IMG/VR virus record: IMGVR_UViG_3300046817_001311
Coordinates: 1-24,217 of that record
Length of the DNA: 24,217 bases
Direction: 5' to 3' (one strand)
Source: a virus
Notes under the pieces: model-generated
What the model was told of the DNA's origin: nothing
Databases searched by the model: none
The model's input: the letters and a program-made list of their open reading frames with translations, nothing else
Made by a program: the position numbers and the translations under genes
Part shown: in pieces, positions 8,146-16,033 of the stretch
How positions within the stretch are numbered: the stretch's first letter is position 1
Layout of the letters: each line of letters opens with the position of its first letter

Positions 8146-10158
8146 TCACTGCCCGGCCTTTAGGGCGAGCATGACCCGCTTCAGCCCGGCCTGGTCGGGG
8201 TTCGGCCCGACGTTGGCGCTAGGGGCCATCATGCCGGTGGGCGTGCCCGGCCCCGGTGCGGCCTGGCCCGGCATCGGCTGCATGGCGCCCAGTCCCCCGA
8301 CCGGCGGCGGCATTCCACCGGAATCAGGCGCTCCCGGCGGGGGCGGTCCGCCACCGGGGATGCCCGGCGCTCCCGGAGGCCCGGCGCCCGCTCCGGCCTG
8401 AGCCTGGTTCTGGGCCGCCATCTCCGCTTCCTGGGCTGCCTTCACCCGCTCCAGCGCGTGCTGGTAGGCGGCGAAGCCGTTGACGCCCTTGGCCAGCTCG
8501 TCGTCGAGGAACAGGCCGAGCTCGGGCGGAGCCTGGCCGCTGGCGATCTGGACGTTGATGGCCCGCTTCTGGGCATCCCACAGGTCCTCGCGGTCCAGGT
8601 CGACCCGCACCTGCTCCTCGTCCTCGACCAACGGGTGGCGCCTCCGGGCGTCGGCCATGGAGATCAGCTTCGAGGCGCTCATCTGCTCCAGCATCACCGT
8701 CGTCGTCTGGAGGTTGGCGCCCGCCACCGGGTAGGTGACGGTGTTCTCGTAGCTCTCCTCCAGATGCACGCTGGGGGTGAACTCCACGTGCTTGCGACTG
8801 CCCTGCCAGCCGGTGAACATCGTGTAGGTCTTGTCGGGCCAGTGGCCCACGTAGCAGTGGGAGACGGCCTTGTTCAGGATGGGTAGGTAGGTCTGCATGA
8901 TCTCGTGCAGCTCGAGGATCTTGGGGTCGATCGACATCGACGCCATGGTGTCGAGGCCCCGGCCGGTGCGCAGGCCGTTGCTGTTCTCGCCGTTCATCAT
9001 CGGGGCCGAGTCGATGTTGAGGTTGGCGTCGCGCTCCATGCGGTCGTTGATCGTCTCGATCTGCATGTCGGGCGTGGGCCGGATCATGTCGAGCTTGGCC
9101 ACGCCCTTCAGGAGGTTGATGTTGCCAGTGCGGCCGTCCTGCCACTGACCGCCACCGGAGACGATCTCGGGAACCCGGCCGTCGGCACCGATGGCGTACA
9201 GCGTGGGCCAGATGCCCTTCTCGGCGGCGAGGATGTGGAGCGCCCGTAGCTTGGCCTGGAGGTCGACGATGCCCACGACGTTGGCCATGTGGCTGACGAG
9301 GCGGTCGAGGGTGACCCGCTCAGGGACGATGACGGGAACCATGCCGGCCCGGTTGGGGAACCGGCATATCTCCATCCACGGCTGGGAGCTGTAGGCGTCC
9401 GCGATGTGATCGCCGGCCTGCTCGATGGGACCCATGAGGCCGTAGACGATGGACTCCTCGTCGAACCACTCCAGCGTCTGCCACGACTGCCAGGTGTCGT
9501 CGGTGGAGATGGGGCCGCCCATCTCCTCGCGCAGCTTGGGGAAGGCCATGCGCAGCTCCTCGCCGCTGCGGCGGAAGATGAAGCCGCAGTCGTAGGGCTC
9601 GCGCACGATCTCGATGGACTTCTCCTCGGGGAGGCAGGCCAGCGGATTGCGAATCTCGATGCGGGGCCGACCCTCCTTGAAGTCGGGGACGACCACGAAG
9701 CAGCACGTGGCGTAGGCGGCCAGATGGCGGTAGGCCCGGCGCCGGGTCAGCATGAAGCTGTTGGCGTACCACGTGGCCGACCATGCCTGGCGACGGGTGT
9801 TGGCGTAGCCCAGGCTGCCCTTGCCCACCATCAGGTTGGGCTTCACCGCGGGAGCCCAGATGGACTCCAGGACACTCGAGGCCTGAACGGCGAGGTTGTC
9901 GGTGGCGTTGGCGATGATGGCCGGCGTCAGCGGCGGCAGGAGCGGCTCGCCCTCAGCCGAGGTGACGGGCAGCACCCAGGTCCCGTTGTAGCGGGCGAGG
10001 ACGTCCTCCATCCCCGAGAACAGGGGCGAGCGGTTGGCCTGGCGGGTGCGCACGATCGAGTTGATCTTGCCGTAGGGCAGGCCGAAGGGCGGATGCTCGG
10101 GGTCGTAGGCACCCGGCATGAACGAGGAGATTCCACCGGAATACGCCACCGTGCTCAA
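8146..10158 (-). CDS. Portal protein
   Basis: Predicted portal, which forms the dodecameric ring at the capsid vertex through which DNA is packaged and ejected. The frame is open further upstream, but that part overlaps terminase and is not protein-like. I favour TTG at 10158, preceded by GGGAG with a 7-nt gap and overlapping the terminase stop (TTGA), giving 670 aa; GTG at 10149 is an alternative. Portal-like features are the position directly after terminase, the size, a mixed alpha/beta body, a helical stretch around 'LVSHMANVVGIVDLQAKLRAL', and a Pro/Gly-rich tail (about the last 88 residues, GGGPPPPGAP). 13-bp sites fall in codons 6-10 and in the tail. Confidence 0.8.
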   Translation of the reverse strand: MSTVAYSGGISSFMPGAYDPEHPPFGLPYGKINSIVRTRQANRSPLFSGMEDVLARYNGTWVLPVTSAEGEPLLPPLTPAIIANATDNLAVQASSVLESIWAPAVKPNLMVGKGSLGYANTRRQAWSATWYANSFMLTRRRAYRHLAAYATCCFVVVPDFKEGRPRIEIRNPLACLPEEKSIEIVREPYDCGFIFRRSGEELRMAFPKLREEMGGPISTDDTWQSWQTLEWFDEESIVYGLMGPIEQAGDHIADAYSSQPWMEICRFPNRAGMVPVIVPERVTLDRLVSHMANVVGIVDLQAKLRALHILAAEKGIWPTLYAIGADGRVPEIVSGGGQWQDGRTGNINLLKGVAKLDMIRPTPDMQIETINDRMERDANLNIDSAPMMNGENSNGLRTGRGLDTMASMSIDPKILELHEIMQTYLPILNKAVSHCYVGHWPDKTYTMFTGWQGSRKHVEFTPSVHLEESYENTVTYPVAGANLQTTTVMLEQMSASKLISMADARRRHPLVEDEEQVRVDLDREDLWDAQKRAINVQIASGQAPPELGLFLDDELAKGVNGFAAYQHALERVKAAQEAEMAAQNQAQAGAGAGPPGAPGIPGGGPPPPGAPDSGGMPPPVGGLGAMQPMPGQAAPGPGTPTGMMAPSANVGPNPDQAGLKRVMLALKAGQ
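8312..8324. repeat. 13-bp palindromic site 10
   Basis: Consensus ATTCC-ACC-GGAAT in the portal tail, read as DSGGM. Confidence 0.95.
10130..10142. repeat. 13-bp palindromic site 11
   Basis: Consensus ATTCC-ACC-GGAAT in portal codons 6-10 (YSGGI). Confidence 0.95.
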
Positions 10159-11945
10159 GGTCTCGCTCCCACCGGGATGATCAGGTTCGGCTTCTGGTAG
10201 CTGAACATCGAGGCGCCAGTGTGCCATCCGTTGGGGCTGCGGAACGGCACCTTGGTGTTGAGGCGCCAGTGAATCCACACGAACCACAGCGCCATCACCA
10301 GGTCCTGACGGAGCCGGTTGCCTCGGAACTTCAGGTTGCCTCGCATCTCGTCGGCGTTGGTGCGGAAGCTGTAGAACTGGTTGATCAGCTCCTGCACCAT
10401 GTCACGGGTGTAGCGGTCGTCGGGATGCCAGGGCAGGTCGAACTCGCGGGACTTGAAGGTGTGCAGCATCGACAGGACGCCGATGTCCTCGTCCCACTTG
10501 TTGATGCCGGTCAGATGCTCGTAGAGCTCGCAGTGGTAGGCGTCGGCCAGCTTGGTGAGGCGCTCGTCGCGCGCCAGCCCAGCCTGGAAGTTCTTGGCCT
10601 CGATGATGATGCGGCTCACCAGCGCCCCCTGGGCGGTCTGGGACATCAGCTCCATCTCGACCTGCTCGATGATCTCCTCGTTGGTCTGGAGGCCTTCGGC
10701 CTCGCGCATCCCCGTCAGTTTGATTCCGTTGGAAACCTCGCAGGCGATGACGGCGTTGCGCCCTCCGATGGCGGGATCGAGGCCGATCCACACGATCCCC
10801 GGCAGCGGCTCCAGCTTCCGCTGGGAGTTGAGGCATGGTCCGATGTCGGCAGTGGTGAAGTGCCGGTTGCGGCTGACCATCTCGGGCTGCTGCATCCAGT
10901 TGCGGTACCAGGCGTCGTCACCGACCTTGGCCTTCATGTCCTCCAGGGCCTCCATCGTCCAGCGCCCCGGCCACAACGGCTCCAGGTTGCCCTGGTGGCC
11001 CCGGACCACGCACGGCATCTTGATGACGCGCATGAGCGGAGGACGGCCTCCCGACCTCGGTGCCGTCAGATCCTTGTCGGAGCTGAGGCGCCAGTACACG
11101 TCGTCGTCGGTGACGCGGTTGCCGAACACGGTGGTACGGCCCTCGTCGGCCGGTCGGCTCAGCCAGTCCTGCCGGAACTTGCGCTCGATCTCGGAGGTCT
11201 GCCCGGCGGTCTGGGCGTCCTGCAGGTCGTCACCGTGGAGGTGGTTGGTACGGATCGAGGCGAGGCTGGCCGTCATGCCCACCGCCTGGATCGAGTAGTC
11301 GCGGTCGGAGCCCTTGGGCTTCTGGGCCACGTTGAAGTAGCTGGCGCTCCATATCTGCTTGTTGGCGCCGGGACCGGTCAGCTTGAACGGCCCGTACTTG
11401 GCCAGATAGCGCGAGAAGCCCGAGTCGGGCTCCATGCGGGCCTTGATGCGGCCCAGCACCTTCTTGGCGTGGTCGACCTTGTTCATGCCTACCGTGGCCA
11501 TCCACGACGGGTCCATGGCCAGCTTCATCCCGGCGTAGTCCTCGAACAGGGTGGTCTTGCCGTGGAGAGGGGCGAACAGGACCAGGAGTATCTGGCCCGG
11601 CGCCATCGTCTCCAGCTCCTTGATGACTTCGAGGTGGAACGGGGGCGAGTGGTGGTCGAACATCTCTAGGCGGAACTGGGCGAAGTCGATGGCGGTGCCG
11701 AACTCCTTGCGGACCGACTCCTCTCGGCCGATCTTGGCCTTGGCCTTCAGCATGTCGACCTCGTTGCCGAAGTCGGGCCAGCGCACCCGCCACTGCCGGT
11801 AGGCCGTCATGGAGATACCGGCCGCCTTCAGGCCACCGTTGACGGTCCCCTCGGCCTCCAGCCCCTCCAGAAACTGCCGGCGCCGGCGCTTGGCCGCTTC
11901 GTAGTTGAAGTTGGCCCCGCCCGTCATCTTCCCCGGAGTGCTCAT
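10155..11945 (-). CDS. Terminase large subunit (packaging ATPase-nuclease)
   Basis: The 596-aa product is full length for a TerL, the motor that translocates DNA into the prohead through the portal and cuts it. The N-terminal 40-60 (GGLKAAGISMTAYRQW) resembles a helix-turn-helix. The ATPase has a Walker A-like APLHGKTT at 125-132 and an acidic LHGDDLQDA at 236-244 in the Walker B region. The C-terminal RNase H-like nuclease shows its acidic residues in IGLDPAIGG (D390), IIIEAKNF (E449) and LRQDLVMAL (D548). The ATG at 11945 overlaps the stop of the 58-aa gene (ATGA) and the stop overlaps the portal start. A 13-bp site lies just upstream of the start and another within the nuclease part. Confidence 0.92.
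   Translation of the reverse strand: MSTPGKMTGGANFNYEAAKRRRRQFLEGLEAEGTVNGGLKAAGISMTAYRQWRVRWPDFGNEVDMLKAKAKIGREESVRKEFGTAIDFAQFRLEMFDHHSPPFHLEVIKELETMAPGQILLVLFAPLHGKTTLFEDYAGMKLAMDPSWMATVGMNKVDHAKKVLGRIKARMEPDSGFSRYLAKYGPFKLTGPGANKQIWSASYFNVAQKPKGSDRDYSIQAVGMTASLASIRTNHLHGDDLQDAQTAGQTSEIERKFRQDWLSRPADEGRTTVFGNRVTDDDVYWRLSSDKDLTAPRSGGRPPLMRVIKMPCVVRGHQGNLEPLWPGRWTMEALEDMKAKVGDDAWYRNWMQQPEMVSRNRHFTTADIGPCLNSQRKLEPLPGIVWIGLDPAIGGRNAVIACEVSNGIKLTGMREAEGLQTNEEIIEQVEMELMSQTAQGALVSRIIIEAKNFQAGLARDERLTKLADAYHCELYEHLTGINKWDEDIGVLSMLHTFKSREFDLPWHPDDRYTRDMVQELINQFYSFRTNADEMRGNLKFRGNRLRQDLVMALWFVWIHWRLNTKVPFRSPNGWHTGASMFSYQKPNLIIPVGARP
10723..10735. repeat. 13-bp palindromic site 12
   Basis: ATTCC-GTT-GGAAA in terminase, read as VSNGI. 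Confidence 0.75.
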
Positions 11946-12118
11946 GATTCCGCCAGAAACATCTCGAGCGCCACCGAGGCGACAATCTGGCCCAGCCGGG
12001 CGGCCCAGTTGTTGGGCGAGTGGGCGACGTGGGCGAAGGAGCCGTTGGGGAACCGCACCGTGGTCACGCTCTGCTCGTCGTAGGGCTTGTCGAGGCGGAA
12101 GGGGGCGAAGTCGAACAT
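11942..12118 (-). CDS. 58-aa protein upstream of terminase
   Basis: The ATG at 12118 opens a 58-aa frame (starts MFDFAPFRLDKPYDEQ, ends VALEMFLAES) whose TGA overlaps the terminase ATG. It lies 10 bp after the repeat-rich protein. Third positions are mostly G/C, consistent with coding. No family is recognised. Its position immediately before TerL could suggest a small terminase or packaging accessory, but it is much shorter than usual TerS proteins and no DNA-binding motif is visible. Confidence 0.65.
   Translation of the reverse strand: MFDFAPFRLDKPYDEQSVTTVRFPNGSFAHVAHSPNNWAARLGQIVASVALEMFLAES
11947..11959. repeat. 13-bp palindromic site 13 (one mismatch)
   Basis: ATTCC-GCC-AGAAA, last codons of the 58-aa gene and immediately upstream of the terminase ATG. 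Confidence 0.65.
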
Positions 12119-12128
12119 GGCCGGGAGG

Positions 12129-14072
12129 CTACGTCTCCTCGGGCGCAGCCTCAGGGACGAAGATGCCGACGCCCACGATCATGCCGCCATGGCCACGGCT
12201 GGGGGTCGAGCCGGCACGGCTGATGCCGAGAGCGAAGTCCGCTTCGACGGCGGTCCCAATCCCGGCCTTCTTGGTGAAGGTCACGGCTGACGCGCTGTCG
12301 GCCTCGGAAGCCTTGCCCACCGTCGCGGCCTTGGTCCTGCCGACCGCGGGGGCCGAGTCCGTTTCCACCGGAATACCGACTGCTCGGGTCTTGCCCCGTC
12401 CCAGTGCCGGCGCAGAGTCGGCCTCGGTGGCGATCCCCAGGGCCTTCTGCTTGGTGAAGCCCACCACCGGTGCCGAGTCGGCTTCGGTGGCCATGGTGAC
12501 GGCGACGTTGTGGCCTCCGGTCGTTACCCCCAGCGCGGAGTCGGCCTCCGTGGAGATACCGATGGCTCGGGCCTTGGTGAAGGCGATCGAGGGAGCAGAA
12601 TCTGTTTCCTGCCCCATCCCGATCGCCCGGGAGTGGAGTCGTCCCACGGCCAGCGCGCTATCGGTCTCCGACGCGGTCCCGATCGCCTTCAGCTTGGCGT
12701 GGGTGATGGCGAGAGCGGAGTCTGTCTCGCTGGCGATTCCGACAGAAATGTTGTGGGCACCACTCGACGGCGGTGGTACTGCGACGGTGATGCCGATCGA
12801 GGGCCGCGACGTAGAGGTGAAAGTGCCGGCGTCGTCCGACGATGCCGTGGCCTGCTTCCAGGACAGCCGAGCCACCGACGAGGTGGTGCTGCTCGCGCTG
12901 GTCGAGCCGACCAGGTCCGTGTAACCGGACGGTCCCGCCGAGACGGTGCTGCCGGTCGTCGCGCCGATGCAGCCCCACGTCAGCCAGACATAGTTCTGAG
13001 AGACGCCGGGGTTGCAGTTGGGCGGGTCGGGGTTGCCGTTCGAGGCGTTGAACGTCCCGGCGAAGGTGAGGTCGGTGCTCGGCGTGGTCACACCGTGCAG
13101 TGCCGCGGGAATGCGGCATCCGATCATCGTGTAATCCTGCGCCGCCCCGTTGGGATTGAACGTGTCGCTGCCGGACCCGTCGAGGACGCGGGCGAAGACG
13201 CGGCCCTCATGCACATTCGACGTGATCGTTTCGTGGCCGAGGTCGTCCCATCCGGCCGACGCGCTGATGGCGGTACCGGCGGTGGCGTCCGACGACACGA
13301 AGTACACGATGAGATCGCCGGTGGTAGACCCCACCGGGTTCGTGGCGTTCGCGGCGGTGCTCAGGTTGGTGCCGTGTTGCTCGTTGGCGTTGGGTGCCAG
13401 CGTCTCGCTTACTTCCACGATCTCGGCGGTGTACGTGGAGGCGGTGCCCGAGAACGTCCAGTTGTTGCTCTGCGCCCCCGACCCGTTGATGTAGGCGTCG
13501 CTGTGAACGGTGCCCTGGCCGTCGGTCGTGATGTCGACGCTCGTCCAGCCCGAAGGCTGGGTGAAGGAGGTGCCGGCCCCTTCGTCGGCGCCGCCGATCA
13601 GCAGCGAACTGGTACCGGGGATGGAACCCAGGGCCACCGTGATGGGTGACGCCGTTCCATGTGTGCCGTTGGCGCCGGCCTGGATGACGAAGATCGAGCC
13701 GCCGCTCGGGTGGACGAGGTAATACTGGGTGCGGACCGACAGGAGCACGGTGCTGCCGGGGGAACGGGTGATCGTGATCGTGCCGCTCGACGACGGGCTA
13801 CCACCGAGGATTCTCGTGTGGACCGTCGAGAGGACGGTGTAGACGCCCGAGAAGCTGGGGAAGTTGTCCTCGTTCTTCACCCATGAGCCAGTCCCGCCGA
13901 ACGTGTCGGATGCCGCCAGCGACTCGTTCGTGGTCGCGATGGCGCCGGTCGTGACCGCCACCAGCATGTCGCCGGCGGCGACACCGGTGATCGTGGCCGA
14001 CGTCATCGTCGTGGCCGCGCTCGACGCCGAGTCGAGAGCCACCCGACCTTTGTCGGTGATCGTGATGCTCAT
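12129..14072 (-). CDS. Ig/jelly-roll-like virion protein with nine C-terminal ~20-aa repeats
   Basis: The 647-aa product is rich in Thr, Ser, Gly and Ala and looks like an extracellular beta-rich phage structural (fibre or decoration) protein. The first ~430 residues suggest one or two beta-sandwich modules (SWVKNEDNF, NNWTFSGTASTYTAEIVEVSE, then a similar GWDDLGHETITSN...GRVFARVLDGSG module). Residues about 441-621 are nine tandem units built on an AIG-x-x-x-E-[TA]-D-S-A-x-x-[VI] core. The tail ends MIVGVGIFVPEAAPEET. Similar ETD-repeat proteins occur in actinophage tail or decoration proteins as far as I recall. Two 13-bp sites lie within the repeat region. The Shine-Dalgarno is weak (GGGG before ATG 14072), which suggests translational coupling. 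Confidence 0.75.
   Translation of the reverse strand: MSITITDKGRVALDSASSAATTMTSATITGVAAGDMLVAVTTGAIATTNESLAASDTFGGTGSWVKNEDNFPSFSGVYTVLSTVHTRILGGSPSSSGTITITRSPGSTVLLSVRTQYYLVHPSGGSIFVIQAGANGTHGTASPITVALGSIPGTSSLLIGGADEGAGTSFTQPSGWTSVDITTDGQGTVHSDAYINGSGAQSNNWTFSGTASTYTAEIVEVSETLAPNANEQHGTNLSTAANATNPVGSTTGDLIVYFVSSDATAGTAISASAGWDDLGHETITSNVHEGRVFARVLDGSGSDTFNPNGAAQDYTMIGCRIPAALHGVTTPSTDLTFAGTFNASNGNPDPPNCNPGVSQNYVWLTWGCIGATTGSTVSAGPSGYTDLVGSTSASSTTSSVARLSWKQATASSDDAGTFTSTSRPSIGITVAVPPPSSGAHNISVGIASETDSALAITHAKLKAIGTASETDSALAVGRLHSRAIGMGQETDSAPSIAFTKARAIGISTEADSALGVTTGGHNVAVTMATEADSAPVVGFTKQKALGIATEADSAPALGRGKTRAVGIPVETDSAPAVGRTKAATVGKASEADSASAVTFTKKAGIGTAVEADFALGISRAGSTPSRGHGGMIVGVGIFVPEAAPEET
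12362..12374. repeat. 13-bp palindromic site 14
   Basis: TTTCC-ACC-GGAAT inside the ETDSA repeat region, read as GIPVE. Confidence 0.9.
12736..12748. repeat. 13-bp palindromic site 15 (one mismatch)
   Basis: ATTCC-GAC-AGAAA at the start of the ETDSA repeat region, read as ISVGI. Confidence 0.5.
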
Positions 14073-14092
14073 GGGGGATCAGCCCCGTTCGG

Positions 14093-14569
14093 TCAGGTGG
14101 TGGCCCGGAAGAAGACAGCCACCTGGGCGGTCACGTCGGAACCGTCGAGGGTCACCGCGAAATCATGCCAGGTGGCAGGGACGATGTTGGCGTCCGTGCC
14201 TCCCGTCGAGTCCGAGTCGTAGTTGAAACCCAGGTCGGTGGGATTGGTCCCGCCCGAGGTGAGCGCCGTCCAGGTCTGGTCGGCTATGTCGACGTCGGTG
14301 CGGTCGTTGGTGTCGTCGATGGTGACGGTGAGCGAGCCGACCGAGTCGGAGATGGTCTTGCGGGCGTAGGTGCCGCCGGTCAGCTCGGCGGCGTTGGCGT
14401 CGGCCTCGATCTGGGCCACGGTGTCGTAGTCGCGGATGGTGGCGTCGGTGGCCGCCCCGGCGTTCCACAGGGTGATGACGAACACCGAGTTGGTGGGGTC
14501 GTTGGCGATGACCCGGGCAGCCCACTCGGCCACCTTGCCGGCGCCCTGGTTGAAGACGAAGTTTCCCAT
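14093..14569 (-). CDS. 158-aa predicted virion protein
   Basis: The frame is open upstream but only becomes protein-like from ATG 14569 (MGNFVFNQGAGKVAEWAAR), which overlaps the upstream stop as TGATG. The product has an N-terminal helical part and then a beta-rich, Asp/Thr-rich body (SLTVTIDDTNDRTDVDIADQTW) ending VTAQVAVFFRATT. This resembles small phage surface or tail-associated proteins in composition, but I recognise no named family. Its neighbours are the repeat-rich fibre-like protein and the spike base protein, so a virion-surface role is likely by context. Confidence 0.75.
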   Translation of the reverse strand: MGNFVFNQGAGKVAEWAARVIANDPTNSVFVITLWNAGAATDATIRDYDTVAQIEADANAAELTGGTYARKTISDSVGSLTVTIDDTNDRTDVDIADQTWTALTSGGTNPTDLGFNYDSDSTGGTDANIVPATWHDFAVTLDGSDVTAQVAVFFRATT

Positions 14570-15078
14570 CAGACACGCTCCGCCAGATAGAACCAGGTGG
14601 CCTGGTGGGTGGGATCGCCGCAATCGGCCTCGGCGCTCGGATTTCCATCGGAATCCGTCTTGTCGGGCTGCTGCACCACACGGAAGTGGTGGTCGCCGTC
14701 GACCATGTGGAAGACGAGCTCGTCGGCCTGAATGAAGGTGTGGGTCACGTTCCACGGCGCCGACGCGGGACCGCCCGGCCGGTGGACGACCCGGCGCCCC
14801 TTCAACTCCACCACGTCGGGATGGGAGGCGGGGTAGGACATGGGGAGGCTGATGGCCTCGGGAGGGTCGACGTGGTGGCCGTCGAGGTCGGAGAAGTGCG
14901 CTCCGGCGAAGACCCGGGGCAGCGGTTCGCCCGTCACCGGATGAGCCAGGTAGGACACGCCGGTGTCGGGGTGGTAGCGCTTGGCCCGGGCGATGCCGTC
15001 GTCGGAAGCCAGCTTGCGCACGATCACCGGCTGGTACTTCACCTTGGGATCGGGCCGGTTCCGCGAGCGCCGCGCCAT
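14569..15078 (-). CDS. 169-aa protein of unknown function in the virion operon
   Basis: Real coding begins at ATG 15078 (MARRSRNRPDPKVKYQPV), overlapping the spike base stop as TGATG; the open frame above that is the shadow of the spike base gene. The N-terminus is strongly basic, followed by HPDTGVSYLAHPVTGEPLPRVF and a histidine-rich segment (DGDHHFRVVQQP), ending ATWFYLAERV. No catalytic pattern is obvious. It is probably a structural or assembly protein from its place between spike base and other virion genes. A 13-bp site encodes the DSDGN segment. Confidence 0.7.
   Translation of the reverse strand: MARRSRNRPDPKVKYQPVIVRKLASDDGIARAKRYHPDTGVSYLAHPVTGEPLPRVFAGAHFSDLDGHHVDPPEAISLPMSYPASHPDVVELKGRRVVHRPGGPASAPWNVTHTFIQADELVFHMVDGDHHFRVVQQPDKTDSDGNPSAEADCGDPTHQATWFYLAERV
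14642..14654. repeat. 13-bp palindromic site 16
   Basis: TTTCC-ATC-GGAAT in the 169-aa gene, read as DSDGN. Confidence 0.8.
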
Positions 15079-15341
15079 CAGGCCATCCCGATCAGGGACC
15101 CGGCGGTGGTGCCGGTGTTCATGACTCGTTTGATCCGCACCGGCAGCACAGTACCGGCTGGCACGGCGGAGAAGGTGACCTGGCTGTTGTCGAGGCACAT
15201 CACCCGCAGGTCCCCGGCCGTCCCCACGTACAGGGCCCGGGTCACCTCGCCCAGGTCGTTGGAGTCGTTGGGGGTGATGGCGACGAGCGCCTCGCACGCC
15301 CCCATGGACCCCAGGTTCTTCCACCGGTCGGTGATCGCCAC
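15078..15341 (-). CDS. Spike base protein, GTA RCAP_rcc01079 type
   Basis: The 87-aa product has the hallmark pattern of the small spike base protein described for the Rhodobacter gene transfer agent and many phages: an N-terminal TPNDSNDLGEVTRALYVG, then AGDLRVMCLDN, VTFSAVPAGTVLPVRIKRV and a terminal TGTTAGSLIGM. In the GTA it supports the head spikes. The GTG at 15341 directly abuts the upstream TAG with little Shine-Dalgarno, so translation is probably coupled. Its presence suggests that this cluster encodes capsid-decorating spikes or fibres. Confidence 0.75.
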   Translation of the reverse strand: MAITDRWKNLGSMGACEALVAITPNDSNDLGEVTRALYVGTAGDLRVMCLDNSQVTFSAVPAGTVLPVRIKRVMNTGTTAGSLIGMA

Positions 15342-15536
15342 CTACTTGCGGCCCGTCAGCACGTTCTTGGCGAACTGGGCCTGCTTCTGCGCCTTCGGCC
15401 CCAGCTTGCCGGCCAGGGCCGCCGCCTTCTTCTTCGCCGGGATCGGCTTACCGGCCGGCGTCCCCGTCGAGCGGTGGAGGCCGCCGGTCTGGAAGTGGAT
15501 CGGCTTGGCGCCCTTCTTGCCCTTCACGGTTCCCAT
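15342..15536 (-). CDS. Small lysine-rich basic protein (64 aa)
   Basis: ATG 15536 opens a 64-aa, very basic protein (MGTVKGKKGAKPIHF, PIPAKKKAAALAGKLGPKAQKQ). No domain is recognised. High Lys/Ala content suggests nucleic-acid or acidic-surface binding, for example a head-associated or DNA-condensing peptide, which is inference only. It sits 15 bp after the membrane peptide and abuts the spike base gene. The Shine-Dalgarno is poor. Confidence 0.65.
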   Translation of the reverse strand: MGTVKGKKGAKPIHFQTGGLHRSTGTPAGKPIPAKKKAAALAGKLGPKAQKQAQFAKNVLTGRK

Positions 15537-15551
15537 GGGGCGGGAACGGTA

Positions 15552-15668
15552 CTACCGGCGCACCAGCCACACGATCATGCAGATGAGGGCGAGCAGAAGG
15601 GCGAGGATCACGAGGATCGTCACCACGCTGGAGTCGGACCCGTTGGTCACGTCAGCGAAGGTCAGCAT
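15552..15668 (-). CDS. 38-aa single-pass membrane peptide
   Basis: The ATG at 15668 gives a 38-aa peptide: a short polar N-terminus (MLTFADVTNGSDSS), one hydrophobic helix of about 20 residues (VVTILVILALLLALICMIV) and a positively charged end (WLVRR). The charge pattern predicts an N-out/C-in topology. It could be a holin-like or other membrane-modifying peptide, but lysis genes are not recognisable nearby. The upstream frame extension overlaps the 119-aa gene and is not coding. Confidence 0.6.
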   Translation of the reverse strand: MLTFADVTNGSDSSVVTILVILALLLALICMIVWLVRR

Positions 15669-15673
15669 GGCCC

Positions 15674-16033
15674 TCAGCTTCCCACATTTCCGGTGGAATG
15701 AAACGTGTGGAAAGAGACCTCGAACCTCATGGTCTCGCCCGTCCGCGGGTTGTAGACGGCGCGCCAGGTGGGGAAATGACGCGTAGAAGGGGGAGGAGGG
15801 GTGGCCCACCAGGGAAGGTCGAACTCGGTGGGGGGCAACGGGATCATGTGCTGGTCGGGCCAGAGGGAATGGTCCACCAACTGCGCCCGTTCCCAGGCCC
15901 GTTCGAGGTATTCCATGTGGTCGAGGAGCCGGTTCATCTGCTCCCAGTCCACCGGCTTGGCCCTCTCGCCGGTGGAGAGGTGCAGACCCTCGTCGTGGTA
16001 GATGCCACAACGTCCGCAGGCGATGCTAGCCAT
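15674..16033 (-). CDS. 119-aa protein with N-terminal CxxC
   Basis: ATG 16033 overlaps the end of the Acb2-like gene by 8 bp. The product starts MASIACGRCGIYHDEG, with one CxxC plus a histidine, has a helical Glu/Arg-rich middle (LDHMEYLERAWERAQ) and a Pro-rich stretch (WWATPPPPSTRHFP), then RAVYNPRTGETMRFEVSF. A single CxxC could be half of a zinc site. No family is recognised. The last codons contain a 13-bp site (HSTGN). Confidence 0.65.
   Translation of the reverse strand: MASIACGRCGIYHDEGLHLSTGERAKPVDWEQMNRLLDHMEYLERAWERAQLVDHSLWPDQHMIPLPPTEFDLPWWATPPPPSTRHFPTWRAVYNPRTGETMRFEVSFHTFHSTGNVGS
15687..15699. repeat. 13-bp palindromic site 17
   Basis: TTTCC-GGT-GGAAT (ACC spacer on the minus strand), last codons of the 119-aa gene and 19 bp upstream of the membrane-peptide start. 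Confidence 0.9.

Larger units (their letters stand above)
12210..12752 (-). repeat. Nine tandem ~60-bp units coding ETDSA-type protein repeats
   Basis: The DNA encodes consecutive ~20-residue units sharing an E-[TA]-D-[SF]-A core preceded by [AV]-[IV]-G. Nucleotide copies are diverged (GAGTCGGCCTC / GAGTCCGTTTC variants on the plus strand), so this is an old or selected repeat, not a recent amplification. Eight units are 20-22 residues long; the last is shorter and carries ADFA instead of ADSA. Confidence 0.85.

Noticed and set aside
3161-15330. Degenerate 13-bp-like matches at about 3161 (TTTCC-ATC-GGTCG), 6792 (AGTCC-GAT-GGATT) and 15318 (CTTCC-ACC-GGTCG)
   Set aside because: Each lacks an intact second arm. 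They may be decayed sites but are not distinguishable from chance.
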